The position numbers were made by a program, and so were the translations under genes. Positions 38,301 to 44,130 of a DNA stretch of 64,000 nucleotides are shown one piece after another. The notes under the pieces were generated by a model that saw nothing but the letters and a program-made list of their open reading frames with translations, was not told the DNA's origin and did no database searches. The stretch is from Ophthalmolycus amberensis (Eukaryota > Chordata > Actinopteri > Perciformes > Zoarcidae): contig JAFEUB010000393.1 in the NCBI GenBank assembly GCA_024529925.1, positions 62,001 to 126,000 on the forward strand, in the 5' to 3' direction. How positions within the stretch are numbered: the stretch's first letter is position 1; each line of letters opens with the position of its first letter.

Positions 38301-38983
38301 ATATCGCCATGCAAAATATCGCGATACTATGCTGTATCGATTTTTCCCCCCACCCCTACCTACATACGTACCTGTCTACCTGCCTACCTACCCGTTTACC
38401 TACCTTCCAGTCTACTTACCTGACAGTCTACCTGTCGATCTAACTACCTGACTACCTACCTGCCTGTTTATGTACCTACCTGTCTACCTGTCTGCATGTC
38501 CGTTCACACAACACTACCTTCATACGTACCTGTCTATCAACCTACCTACCTCGCAGTCTCAAAGTTCAAAGTCTACCAACAAAGTCTACCTGTCTACCTG
38601 CCAGTCTACCTGTCTTCCTGCCTGTCCCTCAGGTATGTAAACTCGTGGTGTCTTGTAATCCCATGTGGGCCATAAATAAAACTAATGAATGAATAAATAA
38701 AAATGGCTGAAGTCACATCTATGAATCATTTCTTGGTGTCTCCATGCAGCAGAGAGACATCTTACTTTGCACAGTGCTGGTCCCAATGGCTGTCTGCAGT
38801 CTAGATCTTTCTCCACACTGGGGACAGGAGGAGTCCCCCGATGAAGCAGACTGGTCCCAGTACGAGGTGATGCACTGTCTGCAGAACCAGTGTCCACAGC
38901 TGGTAGAGACTGGATCCTTCAGGACGTCCCGACACAAAGCACAGTGGGACGGCTGCTCCTCCTCGGGGTCATGAGCCTTCTTC
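12514..38983 (-). CDS. nlrp1: NLRP1-like gene 1, multi-exon model (RING-FISNA-NACHT-LRR-FIIND-linker-CARD)
   Basis: Umbrella entry for an intracellular innate immune sensor of the NLR class. NLRP1 family members carry a FIIND that self-cleaves and a C-terminal CARD that, once freed, recruits ASC or caspase-1. Exons read on the minus strand: 38983-38766, 37444-35569, 32934-32761, 32042-31869, 29380-29207, 27879-27706, 26375-26202, 24866-24693, 23361-23188, 22777-22740, 22585-22536, 22377-22331, 21588-21371, 20433-20171, 19519-19403, 18958-18817, 17066-16884, 12911-12514. Every junction phase agrees (RING end phase 1 into NACHT; NACHT end phase 2 into LRRs; LRR phase 2; FIIND a 2-to-1, b 1-to-0, c 0-to-0, d 0-to-1; linker 1-to-1; CARD phase 1). 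The RING exon starts in phase 2, so at least one upstream exon with the start codon is missing. NACHT-LRR-FIIND-CARD order is diagnostic of NLRP1; a RING at the N-terminus is less expected. Whether all exons are joined in one mRNA is inference. Confidence 0.75.
12776..12884. repeat. 18-bp coding minisatellite (gene 1 array)
   Basis: Units start at 12776, 12794, 12812, 12830, 12848, 12866 and 12877; all are 18 bp except one of 11 bp. Total shift is 101 bp, i.e. 2 mod 3. Confidence 0.9.
13037..15308 (-). mobile_element. Solo LTR (family A) with internal minisatellite
   Basis: Begins TGTTAGATC and ends TTTTGACA on the plus strand, flanked by ACAC (13033-13036) and ACAC (15309-15312). It is the reverse complement of the solo LTR at 59859-61267, which is 1409 bp; this one is 2272 bp, largely because of the internal array at 13826-14476. 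The matching site in gene 2 (about 49835) is empty. No retroviral genes lie within. Confidence 0.85.
13826..14476. repeat. 19-bp minisatellite inside the solo LTR
   Basis: About 34 copies of a 19-bp unit (CTTCCTTCTCGGTTGGATT) with some 18-bp and 16-bp variants. Flanked by a direct duplication of about 45 bp (near 13768 and 14505). Long open frames on both strands here come from the repeat and are not genes. Confidence 0.9.
15309..15610. other. Intron sequence, repeated locally
   Basis: About 15340-15420 resembles 17840-17930 and 49865-49960 (CCAGTAGTGTTACATG and following). No coding signal. Confidence 0.5.
15612..16450 (-). mobile_element. LINE fragment (5' region and APE endonuclease pieces)
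   Basis: Minus strand. The upper part (about 16450-15860) has the GC-rich leader and the start of an endonuclease (LALGTWNVTSL; QLDIVGLTSTHS). The lower part (15809-15612) is the end of the endonuclease (VGNDGETWRGVIGRNG; GRRSMID). The middle is deleted and there is no RT. Common in fish genomes; clade not assigned. The equivalent site near 18200 is uninterrupted. Confidence 0.75.
16451..16870. other. Intron sequence with short GT and G runs
   Basis: A (GT)n tract near 16720-16740 and a G run near 16765. No gene seen. Confidence 0.5.
16884..17066 (-). CDS. Gene 1 linker exon (Ser/Gly/Ala-rich)
   Basis: 183 bp, phase 1 at both ends. Acceptor CATCAACAG, donor CAG|GTGGGG. Encodes 61 residues of low complexity with a serine run and stretches such as ATVSAQGGGIIVAP and SAGSVNININTQ, resembling linkers that join death-fold domains in fish NLR and ASC proteins. 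It fits between FIIND exon d and the CARD exon without changing frame, and equally between a PYD exon and the CARD. Confidence 0.6.
17138..17222 (-). pseudogene. Pyrin domain remnant (C-terminal part)
   Basis: About 28 codons in sense: SAVDVTVEILKRMNLNNEAE then a donor CCAG|GTGGAC in phase 1. This matches the last helices of a fish PYD. The N-terminal two thirds and any start codon are absent upstream, so the exon is truncated. An almost identical remnant is at 52905-52990, so the truncation predates the tandem duplication. Confidence 0.6.
17360..17821. mobile_element. Non-autonomous hAT-like element (MITE)
   Basis: Terminal inverted repeats GGGGTGTAAC (17361) and GTTACACCCC (17810-17819), with further subterminal inverted repeats around CGGTTCGGTAC. 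It lies in a TA-rich tract that hides the target duplication. No transposase. Confidence 0.65.
18430..18735. mobile_element. Retroelement 3'-end fragment
   Basis: GGCAAGTTTATTTATTTAAA-type sequence with A-rich runs, typical of 3' ends of fish LINE/SINE families. The distal part recurs at 56484-56622 in gene 2, so it was present before duplication. Confidence 0.45.
18817..18958 (-). CDS. nlrp1: Gene 1 FIIND exon d (UPA part)
   Basis: 142 bp, phase 0 in, phase 1 out. Acceptor TTGTTTTCAG, donor GAAG|GTAAAG. Encodes CKLFDLTYGPNFHPTFQVFL and continues to a segment VTLSVQDEERNAVWE, the final strands of the UPA subdomain of FIIND. In NLRP1 the UPA stays attached to the CARD after self-cleavage and promotes oligomerisation. 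The counterpart is 56701-56839. Confidence 0.8.
19259..19301. repeat. 7-bp repeat (AGCTAAC)n
   Basis: Six or so copies; a longer array is at 58562-58647 in gene 2. Intronic. Confidence 0.85.
19403..19519 (-). CDS. nlrp1: Gene 1 FIIND exon c
   Basis: 117 bp, 39 codons, phase 0 at both ends; donor AAG|GTGAGT is strong, while the acceptor AACGAAG lacks a clear pyrimidine tract. Encodes CSECLLDVGKRYHVHCEPEG and FHIQPK; the HCEPEGFHI segment is characteristic of the FIIND UPA region. Gene 2 has the same 117-bp exon at 58729-58845. Confidence 0.75.
20171..20433 (-). CDS. nlrp1: Gene 1 FIIND exon b (ZU5/UPA junction, autoproteolysis region)
   Basis: 263 bp, phase 1 in, phase 0 out; acceptor TTTGCTCCCACAG, donor ATAAG|GTAAAG. 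Encodes the heart of FIIND: LLSVVHITDDGMTILEPLE, THVVVKVPNLSAFGLVW and GQVLLFLRPP. The His of VVHITDD (20401-20399) lies exactly 27 residues before the Ser of PNLSAF (20320-20318), the same spacing as the His and Ser used for self-cleavage in human NLRP1 (from memory, H1186 and S1213). The residue before the Ser is Leu here, where mammals have Phe. Confidence 0.85.
21111..21196. repeat. 11-bp repeat (TATCCTTTCAC)n
   Basis: About seven copies; only two to three in the gene 2 counterpart near 61730. Intronic. Confidence 0.9.
21371..21588 (-). CDS. nlrp1: Gene 1 FIIND exon a (ZU5 part)
   Basis: 218 bp, phase 2 in, phase 1 out. Acceptor GTGTCCTACAG; donor GGACG|GTAAAG. Encodes RFRCPGPGVFQCSLTGLVF and continues to ELHLPHCET, the standard first half of a FIIND ZU5 subdomain. 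Joining to exon b gives an uninterrupted frame. Gene 2 exon 61944-62161 is the same length with few changes. Confidence 0.85.
22331..22377 (-). CDS. Gene 1 short exon before FIIND
   Basis: 47 bp; acceptor AGTTCCAG, donor ACAG|GTAATC. Phase 0 in, phase 2 out. Encodes APSSFSPEHTAESSY, which with the next exon gives the usual FIIND entry (FSPE...SYRFRCPGPG). Present in gene 2 at 62904-62950. Confidence 0.7.
22536..22585 (-). CDS. Gene 1 short linker exon 2
   Basis: 50 bp, phase 1 in, phase 0 out; donor GAG|GTGAGG. The acceptor reads ATAAG in gene 1 but ATCAG in gene 2 (63109-63158), so splicing may be weaker here. Encodes DADGKLDVKTNVPDKE. Confidence 0.6.
22740..22777 (-). CDS. Gene 1 short linker exon 1
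   Basis: 38 bp; acceptor CCGACAG, donor AAT|GTGAGT. Phase 2 in, phase 1 out, matching the LRR exon upstream and the 50-bp exon downstream. Encodes LNNRSITKKHKQ. The gene 2 equivalent 63313-63350 has LDDRSITKKHKQ. Confidence 0.6.
23188..23361 (-). CDS. nlrp1: Gene 1 LRR exon 7 (last)
   Basis: 174 bp, phase 2 at both ends (acceptor TTCATTCAG, donor TGAG|GTCAGT). Two leucine-rich repeats: LEDCELSEVSCSSLASALK and LRELDLSYNNLKDSG, ending CRLETLR. LRRs in NLRs are thought to sense ligand and hold the NACHT inactive. The variable LRR codon before the conserved Asn is Tyr (23265-23267). Confidence 0.85.
24693..24866 (-). CDS. nlrp1: Gene 1 LRR exon 6
   Basis: 174 bp, phase 2/2, same splice sites as its neighbours. 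Starts LRDCTLSEVSC; second repeat LRELDLSSNNLKDSG. One unique change (Ser-Leu-Val instead of Ser-Leu-Ala). The variable codon is TCA (Ser). Confidence 0.85.
26202..26375 (-). CDS. nlrp1: Gene 1 LRR exon 5
   Basis: 174 bp, phase 2/2. Starts LEDCGLSEVSC; second repeat LRELDLSGNKLKDSG; variable codons GGA (Gly) and AAG (Lys). Confidence 0.85.
27706..27879 (-). CDS. nlrp1: Gene 1 LRR exon 4
   Basis: 174 bp, phase 2/2. Starts LRGCELSEFSC (Phe where the others have Val); second repeat LRELDLSGNKLKDSG as in exon 5. Confidence 0.85.
29207..29380 (-). CDS. nlrp1: Gene 1 LRR exon 3
   Basis: 174 bp, phase 2/2. Starts LRGCELSEVSC; second repeat LRELDLSLNNLKDSG; variable codon CTC (Leu). Confidence 0.85.
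29807..31676 (+). mobile_element. 5'-truncated LINE (L2/CR1-like), same family as 236-3172
   Basis: Inserted in an LRR-gene intron, opposite to the gene. It begins in the middle of the ORF (GTGTGTGCCGACTAAAACC), as expected for incomplete reverse transcription, and ends with a TA-rich microsatellite tail (31653-31673). Flanked by an 83-bp direct repeat, 29719-29801 and 31677-31759, with one mismatch. Confidence 0.9.
29811..31616 (+). CDS. LINE reverse transcriptase, open frame (N-terminus truncated)
   Basis: 601 codons without a stop (no ATG at the start because of truncation). Contains a linker region and a full RT: KAPGPDGVSPSCLK (finger region), VLFVDFSAAFNTI, TGAPQGCVLSPLLFSLYTND, and the catalytic KFADDTTVIGL near codons 380-390, then the thumb and a C-terminal region ending LAVTLMNNK. 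No endonuclease remains, so it cannot move itself. Its open frame shows that the insertion is young. Confidence 0.9.
   Translation: MPTKTFCTYNNNKPWFTEQLRQLRRAKEEAYRSGDRLLYNQARNTLTREIRVAKRSYTEKLKNKFSANDPSSVWRGLEVLTNYRRPSPPTEANHQLADDLNAFSCRFDKPTLTPPPPTCPIKQPSTPPASSSLPTDPPPALRICEEDVSRLFHRQKIRKAPGPDGVSPSCLKVCADQLAPIFTKIFNRSLELCEVPSCFKRSTIIPVPKKSPITGLNDYRPVSLTSVVMKSFEKLVLTHLKNITGPLLDPLQFAYRANRSVDDAVNMGLHYMLQHLDSPGTYARVLFVDFSAAFNTIIPAILQSKLSLLTVPASTCQWITNFLTDRTQQVRLGKITSSTRTISTGAPQGCVLSPLLFSLYTNDCTSEDPTVKLLKFADDTTVIGLIRDGDESAYRREAERLVLWCGQNNLELNKLKTVEMTVDFRRSPPSLPPLTILNNTVSAVETFKFLGSTISRDLKWAPNINTIMKKAQQRLYFLRQLRKFNLPQELLIIFYSAIIQSVLCSSITVWFGSATKQDRNRLQRIVRSAERIIGSSLPSILDLFTSRVRKRAGKITADPSHPGHKLFQLLPSGGRYRALYAKTTRHRNSFFPLAVTLMNNK
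31869..32042 (-). CDS. nlrp1: Gene 1 LRR exon 2
   Basis: 174 bp, phase 2/2. Starts LSSCRLSEVSC; second repeat LRELDLSHNNLEDSG; variable codon CAC (His). The unit is shortened: about 0.8 kb of the usual intron is deleted between a word at 31759 and TCTCTGCC. Confidence 0.85.
32761..32934 (-). CDS. nlrp1: Gene 1 LRR exon 1 (divergent)
   Basis: 174 bp, phase 2/2, donor GAG|GTGAGT. Starts LCDCELSETHCEVIASALK; second repeat LRELDLSLNDLQDSGVELL, ending CRLETLR. Less similar to the other LRR exons and outside the 1.5-kb unit, so it is an older repeat. Confidence 0.85.
32935..33880. other. Intron, no recognised feature
   Basis: AT-rich intronic sequence between LRR exon 1 and the hAT element. No gene or repeat recognised. 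Confidence 0.5.
33893..35100 (-). mobile_element. Degenerate hAT transposon in gene 1 intron
   Basis: Ends CAGGGTGTCAAACTCA (33893) and TGAGTTTGACACGTG (to 35100), an inverted pair, with flanking TTGTAGAG/TTGTAGAT as a probable 8-bp target duplication. A minus-strand remnant at 34770-34459 has the zinc-finger part of a GTF2IRD2-like hAT transposase (CFKENNGSV; RRHFDTKH) but is broken. Confidence 0.8.
35569..37444 (-). CDS. nlrp1: Gene 1 FISNA-NACHT exon
   Basis: 1876 bp; acceptor CATTCAG, donor GCTGT|GTAAGT; phase 1 in, phase 2 out. Residue numbers count from 37472. Residues about 15-95 are the fish-specific FISNA domain (HKISLRRRCEHVTEG; LNRIYTELYITEG). NACHT follows: Walker A GVAGVGKT (108-115), Walker B FIFDGLDE (181-188), sensor-1 WITSRPAA (229-236), then winged-helix and HD2 segments (FVHLSIQEFLAAVYMF, 415-430). 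An unusual acidic insert (451-479, mostly Asp/Glu/Ser) interrupts HD2. This ATPase module drives oligomerisation. The exon is intact, with length typical of fish NLRs. Confidence 0.9.
37490..38635. repeat. CTAC/CTGT tetranucleotide-like simple repeat (interrupted)
   Basis: Degenerate TACC/CTGT repeats at 37500-37590 and 38360-38630, split by the MITE at 37591-38359. Intronic between RING and NACHT exons. Confidence 0.85.
37591..38359. mobile_element. Non-autonomous hAT-like element
   Basis: Ends TAGGGGTGGG and CCCACCCCTA, with CTACATAC on both sides (37583-37590 and 38360-38367) as an 8-bp target duplication. Internal palindromic words such as ATCACGATA. No transposase. Confidence 0.75.
38766..38983 (-). 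CDS. Gene 1 RING-finger exon
   Basis: 218 bp; acceptor GAGACAG, donor AAA|GTAAGA; phase 2 in, phase 1 out, matching the NACHT exon. Encodes an acidic lead (HDPEEEQPSH) and a C3HC4 RING: CALC, then STSCGHWFCRQC, then SCPQC. RING fingers recruit E2 enzymes for ubiquitin transfer. Some fish NLRs carry such an exon in front of FISNA; on an NLRP1-like gene it is notable. All eight zinc ligands are present. The upstream exon with the ATG was not found. Confidence 0.75.
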
Positions 38984-39537
38984 CTGTCTCAGTGGAGACC
39001 AACACATTCTTTATAACACATTTTATATTCATCATGAGGTGTTTGAAGTCACTTCAGAATACAATTTTAGTATTTGTTAAAATGTTTAAAATATGAATCA
39101 TTGCCCAAATATGCGAGACAATATCTTAAATAAATAGAACAAAATCAAATCACAGACCTCTACCGTGTAACTACATAAAGGTTTATTACCGTTGTGGAAG
39201 CATCGTCTGTGGTCACTTCTGTGAGCAGTCTCTGCTGTAAAGCTGACAAAAGCTCTCCAGATTTGCTGACATCATCAAACCGTTTGCCACTAAAGTTCTG
39301 ATGACGGGTTGTTATGACACGTCGCCCGTGGGTGCAAAGTAAAATGGCCGCCAGAGACCGTGTTTTCTGCTGCTGAACTTTATGGGAGATTTCTGGCGAA
39401 ACTTTTAAACTCCGTTGACGAGAGAGAATTTCTGTAAACAGATAAGAAGAAATACAAAAGGAGCATTAAAGAAGTGTTACTGGACACTGGTGTTGATCAG
39501 ATAATGTCTTTAAATGTCTCTCTCTGTTTCTGTACAT

Positions 39538-40226
39538 CATCAACACATAAAGGAACACTTCATCCTTCAGTTTATCACAAACATTCATCATCAACATATA
39601 AAGGAACACTTCATCCTTCAGTTTATCACAAACATTCAACATCAACACATAAAGGAACACTTCATCCTTCAGTTTATCACAAACATTCATCATCAACACA
39701 TAAAGGAACACTTCATCCTTCAGTTTATCACAAACATTCATCATCAACACATAAAGAAACACTTCATCCTTCAGTTTATCACAAACATTCATCATCAACA
39801 CATAAAGGAACACTTCATCCTTCAGTTTATCACAAACATTCAACATCAACACATAAAGGAACACTTCATCCATCAGTTTATCACAAACATTCATCATCAA
39901 CACATAAAGGAACACTTCCTCCTTCAGTTTATCACAGACATTCATCATCAACACATAAATGAACACTTCATCCTTCAGTTTATCACAGACATTCATCATC
40001 AACACATAAATGAACACTTCATCCTTCAGTTTATCACAGACATTCATCATCAACACATAAAGGAACACTTCCTCCTTCAGTTTATCACAGACATTCATCA
40101 TCAACACATAAATGAACACTTCATCCTTCAGTTTATCACAGACATTCATCATCAACACATAAAGGAACACTTCATCCATCAGTTCATCAAAAACATTCAA
40201 CATCAACACATAAAGAAACACCTCCA
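39538..40226. repeat. 51-bp minisatellite
   Basis: About 13 copies of a 51-bp unit containing CATAAAGGAACACTTCATCC. Because 51 is divisible by three, open frames of about 280 codons run on both strands with a 17-residue period; I treat them as artefacts. It lies about 0.6 kb upstream of the RING exon. Confidence 0.9.
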
Positions 40227-40544
40227 GTACCTCCGCGGCCCGCAAAATTTTTGGTTGATTAGACAATTTACATTTTTTTTTTTCCCCAAACATGACTGTG
40301 TCCATTATTGTAATAGTTCAGTATTGAATGCAAGATTACAGGTATGTTAATGCATGGCAGTGGCACTAATCGGCCATCACTCATTTTAGTTTCCACATTT
40401 ATGTTTAAATTGAAAACATCAATCTGAATAGCTTGTATGCATGATGATCATGCAATTGACAGACAATGTTGATATTGGCATTGGTATCAGCTGACAAGGT
40501 ATGTTTATAAATGGCAGTGGCACCGGCACCATACTCACTGTACA

Positions 40545-41480
40545 AATCGGCTCAATAGCGCCCCCTACAAAATTTCGACGAAGCAGCCCTCGCTGTACGT
40601 TTCACATAGATTTACAAAATTTGGTAGGCACATGTATCACATATGGACTTAAAATAAAGTCTCTTGGGACCATGCTCTAAACCCAACCGGAAGTCAGCCA
40701 TTTTTAATTTGTTATGAATTTTTTGTGTCGTTTTTGTCATTTCCAGGCGCTGTACTTTAACGAACTCCGACTAGGGAAATAATCAAATCAACTTCAAATT
40801 TGGTCAATAAAATCTAAAGACCTTTGTGATGAAAAGTTACTCAAAGCTTGTTGTTTCGTGAAAAGCTGTTGCCGTGGCCACGCATTCTTCGCCATGAAAA
40901 ATTAAGGTGTTTTTGAGGGGCTAAAAATGCTCAAAACATAACCAGAATTGTCAAACACATTCAAAATCCTGAATGTAGTTATCTAATGTGATTTTAATGC
41001 TTCAAAGTGTCAAGTCGGCTCAATAGCGCCCCCTACAATATTTTGACGATGCAGCCCTCGCAGTACGTTTCACCTAGATGTATAACATTTGGTAAGCAGA
41101 TGTATCACATGTAGACTTAAAAAAAAGTCTTAGGGGTCTAAGCTCTAAACCCAACCGGAAGCCAGCCATTTTGAATTTTGGATGAATTTGTCGTGTCTTT
41201 TTTTTTCCATTTCCAGGTGCTGTACTATGAATTAATCCGATCAGCTTAGAATTTGGTCAGAACAATCTAAAGACCTTAGCGATTAAAAGTTACGAAAAGC
41301 TTTAGGTTTCATCGAACGACGTGGATATGGTGTGATGGCCATTTTACATGGTTCGCCATCATCCATCAAGCTGTTGTAACTCAACTGTACTTTGTCAAAA
41401 CTGTCCCAAACTTGACATGCTTGATTACGGTCATGATTTTAGGACTTCTGCATGCCAATATTAACTCATTGTCATAGCGC
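40545..41480. repeat. Dispersed fish repeat, two units about 467 bp apart
   Basis: TCGGCTCAATAGCGCCCCC occurs near 40548 and 41015, followed by matching sequence (CGAAGCAGCCCTCG / CGATGCAGCCCTCG). A third, poorer stretch follows. No coding potential. Confidence 0.7.
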
Positions 41481-43200
41481 CACCTACTGATAAGCACGGA
41501 CGTAAGCAGGATTCTATAATTACAGCGGCCCAAACACTGAACTTATTGAAAGGGTTTGTGGGCACACCATGAGAAAAAGACTTCTCTGATCTAAATATGT
41601 GCAAACTGAGATGTTTGGAGAGCAAAAGTTAGATAACAGTGGATTTTCAAACCATGTCAGTGGGCATTAGTATAAATGATCTGTCCAGAGCTTCTTCATG
41701 ACAATCAGGTTAAACGTTACAATGAATGCTTCACACTACAGTCTAAAGTTACAGAAGAACTTAAAATGAAAACAGTGTTAAATTAAAGTGTTCAAGTAAC
41801 AGCAAATGGCACTACATGTACACTTCATGTAAGTCCAAATACAATCAGCAGGACACTGCAGGGAGTTGAACCCCATCCCAGTAAACTGACAGTCTGTTAT
41901 GTTACAAACACTGAAGCACATTCACACACAATCATTTTCTAAATGATCTTTAAAGGCTTACATTTATGACTGTATCGGAGGTACACTCAAAACATTTGAG
42001 GCTTAAGACCTGGCAACATGATCTTGCTACGCTGCTGGTCTACGCAGGAAATATCTCACTCGTGCACGCAGAGTGTGATGGTCACAGAAATTCATGGCCG
42101 CGTCACCCAGAGTCCTGCCAGTACCAGGAAATACCTTTTAACTCGTGCATGCAGTGTATGACGGTCACAGAAATGCATGGCCAGAGTCCTGCCAGTACCC
42201 TCGACATGCGTGAAGTTGCAAGGGCCTGGTCAATGCTGCTCGCAGCTTTAATTTCATCTGATATTTGATGTTGATGGTAAATTTGCATTAGTTGTATACA
42301 TCATGTATTTACTTGTTAACATTCCTACATGGAAGCGTGAGCATGTCTTCATGATCACGAGGCAATAAATAATGGCAATTGAAAGATAAAAAGACGTTTG
42401 GTTCGTTCTTATTAAACATTAAACATAATTTAACTACCTCATTGACTTATTTCTTACACTTAAATCCTGAATTGAATAGTTAAACAGAAGAGGTCAAAGG
42501 GCCAAGATGAGATTATTTATTTATATTCATTAATGTATTTCATTTTAATGTTACTCTGGTATGTGCTTGCATCATAGACTATGAATTTATTGTAACTGTC
42601 ATTCTATTGCCTTGACTTTTATTTTGAAATATTCTTACTTCCGGGTTACCCGTCGTGCTTTGCATCTCTTTTTAAAGGCAAAAACAAAAAAGGGATTTTC
42701 AAAAAACAAAATCGGCTCGTTATTTGACTTTAAAATATTTATAATAATAATAATATAATATTATTTGGTTCTCTGTTATTGTGTTATTTCTGTATTTTTG
42801 TTTTTTTGATTAAACGGTAGAACTATTAAAACGCACACGGACCCAAACTATATGAACTAAAGAGCATTAATATGAGTTTTGAGAGACCTCACCCAAGATG
42901 CATATTCATCAATCCTACAGGCTCAATAATACAGATCCTGCAGCTTTGTGACGAAGCGTCTCATTCAAGTGTGTGGGGATGTTTTACTTTAACTTATTCA
43001 GCCAAATGAATACAGACCCTTGAATGTAAGACTTTACTCACATAGATGAAGATTTATTTCTTCATAAAAGGCTCCATGAACACGTCATTTGACGTGTGTG
43101 TTTGTGTGTGTTAAAGATTGTGCGTGTTTAATGCATTCATTACCAGACCAGCATGGAGGGATCGCGGTGACGTGTCCGTCTTTCTCCCGATAGGACGGAT
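41481..43200. other. Intergenic, no recognised gene
   Basis: AT-rich sequence. A short internal duplication near 42070-42200 (ATGGTCACAGAAATTCATGG / ACGGTCACAGAAATGCATGG). Nothing coding is supported. Confidence 0.4.
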
Positions 43201-43232
43201 CGATACTCGGACACACTGAGGCAGCGATGGAC

Positions 43233-43332
43233 AGCTCTGCGGCTTCAGAGGAGGAAGTGGAAGAGCAGCAGGAGACGTCACAGGAGGACCAGTCGAGTCC
43301 CAACAAGAGCAGCTCCAAGACATCTGGTAGAG
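43233..43332 (+). CDS. Possible first coding exon of an unknown gene
   Basis: An ATG at 43233 opens an acidic, Ser/Glu/Gln-rich peptide (MDSSAASEEEVEEQQETSQE and on to NKSSSKTSG), then CATCTG|GTAGAG, a weak donor. The composition looks like a disordered protein N-terminus rather than random intergenic DNA. No further exon is visible within the window: a 3.1-kb minisatellite follows. I do not recognise the gene. Confidence 0.3.
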
Positions 43333-43860
43333 TCAAGGAGAGGGTTCACTTCCTCTGTTGCTCCTTCAGTCACAGACTACAAAACACCAGACGATGACGA
43401 ACCTTTGACCCGCTCGCTCGCTCGCACACGCACACGCACACACCTACACACACACACACATTCCGTTCATGCAGGGTGCGGTCACCTGTTGACGCATTCA
43501 GTTTATTGAAGAGCAGGGTCCTCACCTGTGAATAAAGTGGGCGTGTATTATGTCTTTGTGTTTTAATGTCACAACGAGTCAACACTCATTGGTTCATAAG
43601 ACAACAGAGAAACAGCTGCAGTGGACAAACATTTCATTCAGTTCAACTTATTTCACCGCTCGGTCTTCAACACAACGTTCAGTTTTTCACAGTTATCAGC
43701 CAAAATAAATCAGCATGAATGGAGGTTATGTTATTAAAGAGTACGTCTCGTGTGTCCTACAGTAAAACAAAAGGTGCACCTTCTCCTCAATTCACTCAGT
43801 TGATTGACGCCTTTCTAGACTTCTGATCATTCAAAGCGCTGTACACTACACGTCAAAACC

Positions 43861-43886
43861 ACACACACACACACACACACACACAC
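43861..43886. repeat. (CA)n microsatellite
   Basis: Thirteen or so CA units. A shorter CA tract lies at 43425-43460. Confidence 0.9.
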
Positions 43887-44130
43887 TCGCTGACAGCAGA
43901 GGCGGTCATACAAGAAGCAACCTGAGGTTCAGTCTCTCACCCACACTTGGACATGTGGACTGGAGCAGAACCGAATTAAACGTCTGAACCCCAAAACACT
44001 CCAGCAGGATTGAAAATGTTCAAACAATCACCCAAACTGCACCGTTATCACAGCCAGAAGCTGTCAAAACAGTCAGTGATGTCCGATTGTCATCTTTCCA
44101 ACGGTCCTTGAACACATCATGTGTGCAACA

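Noticed and set aside
39466..40350. Two frames of about 280 codons on opposite strands
   Set aside because: Caused by a 51-bp minisatellite whose unit is divisible by three.
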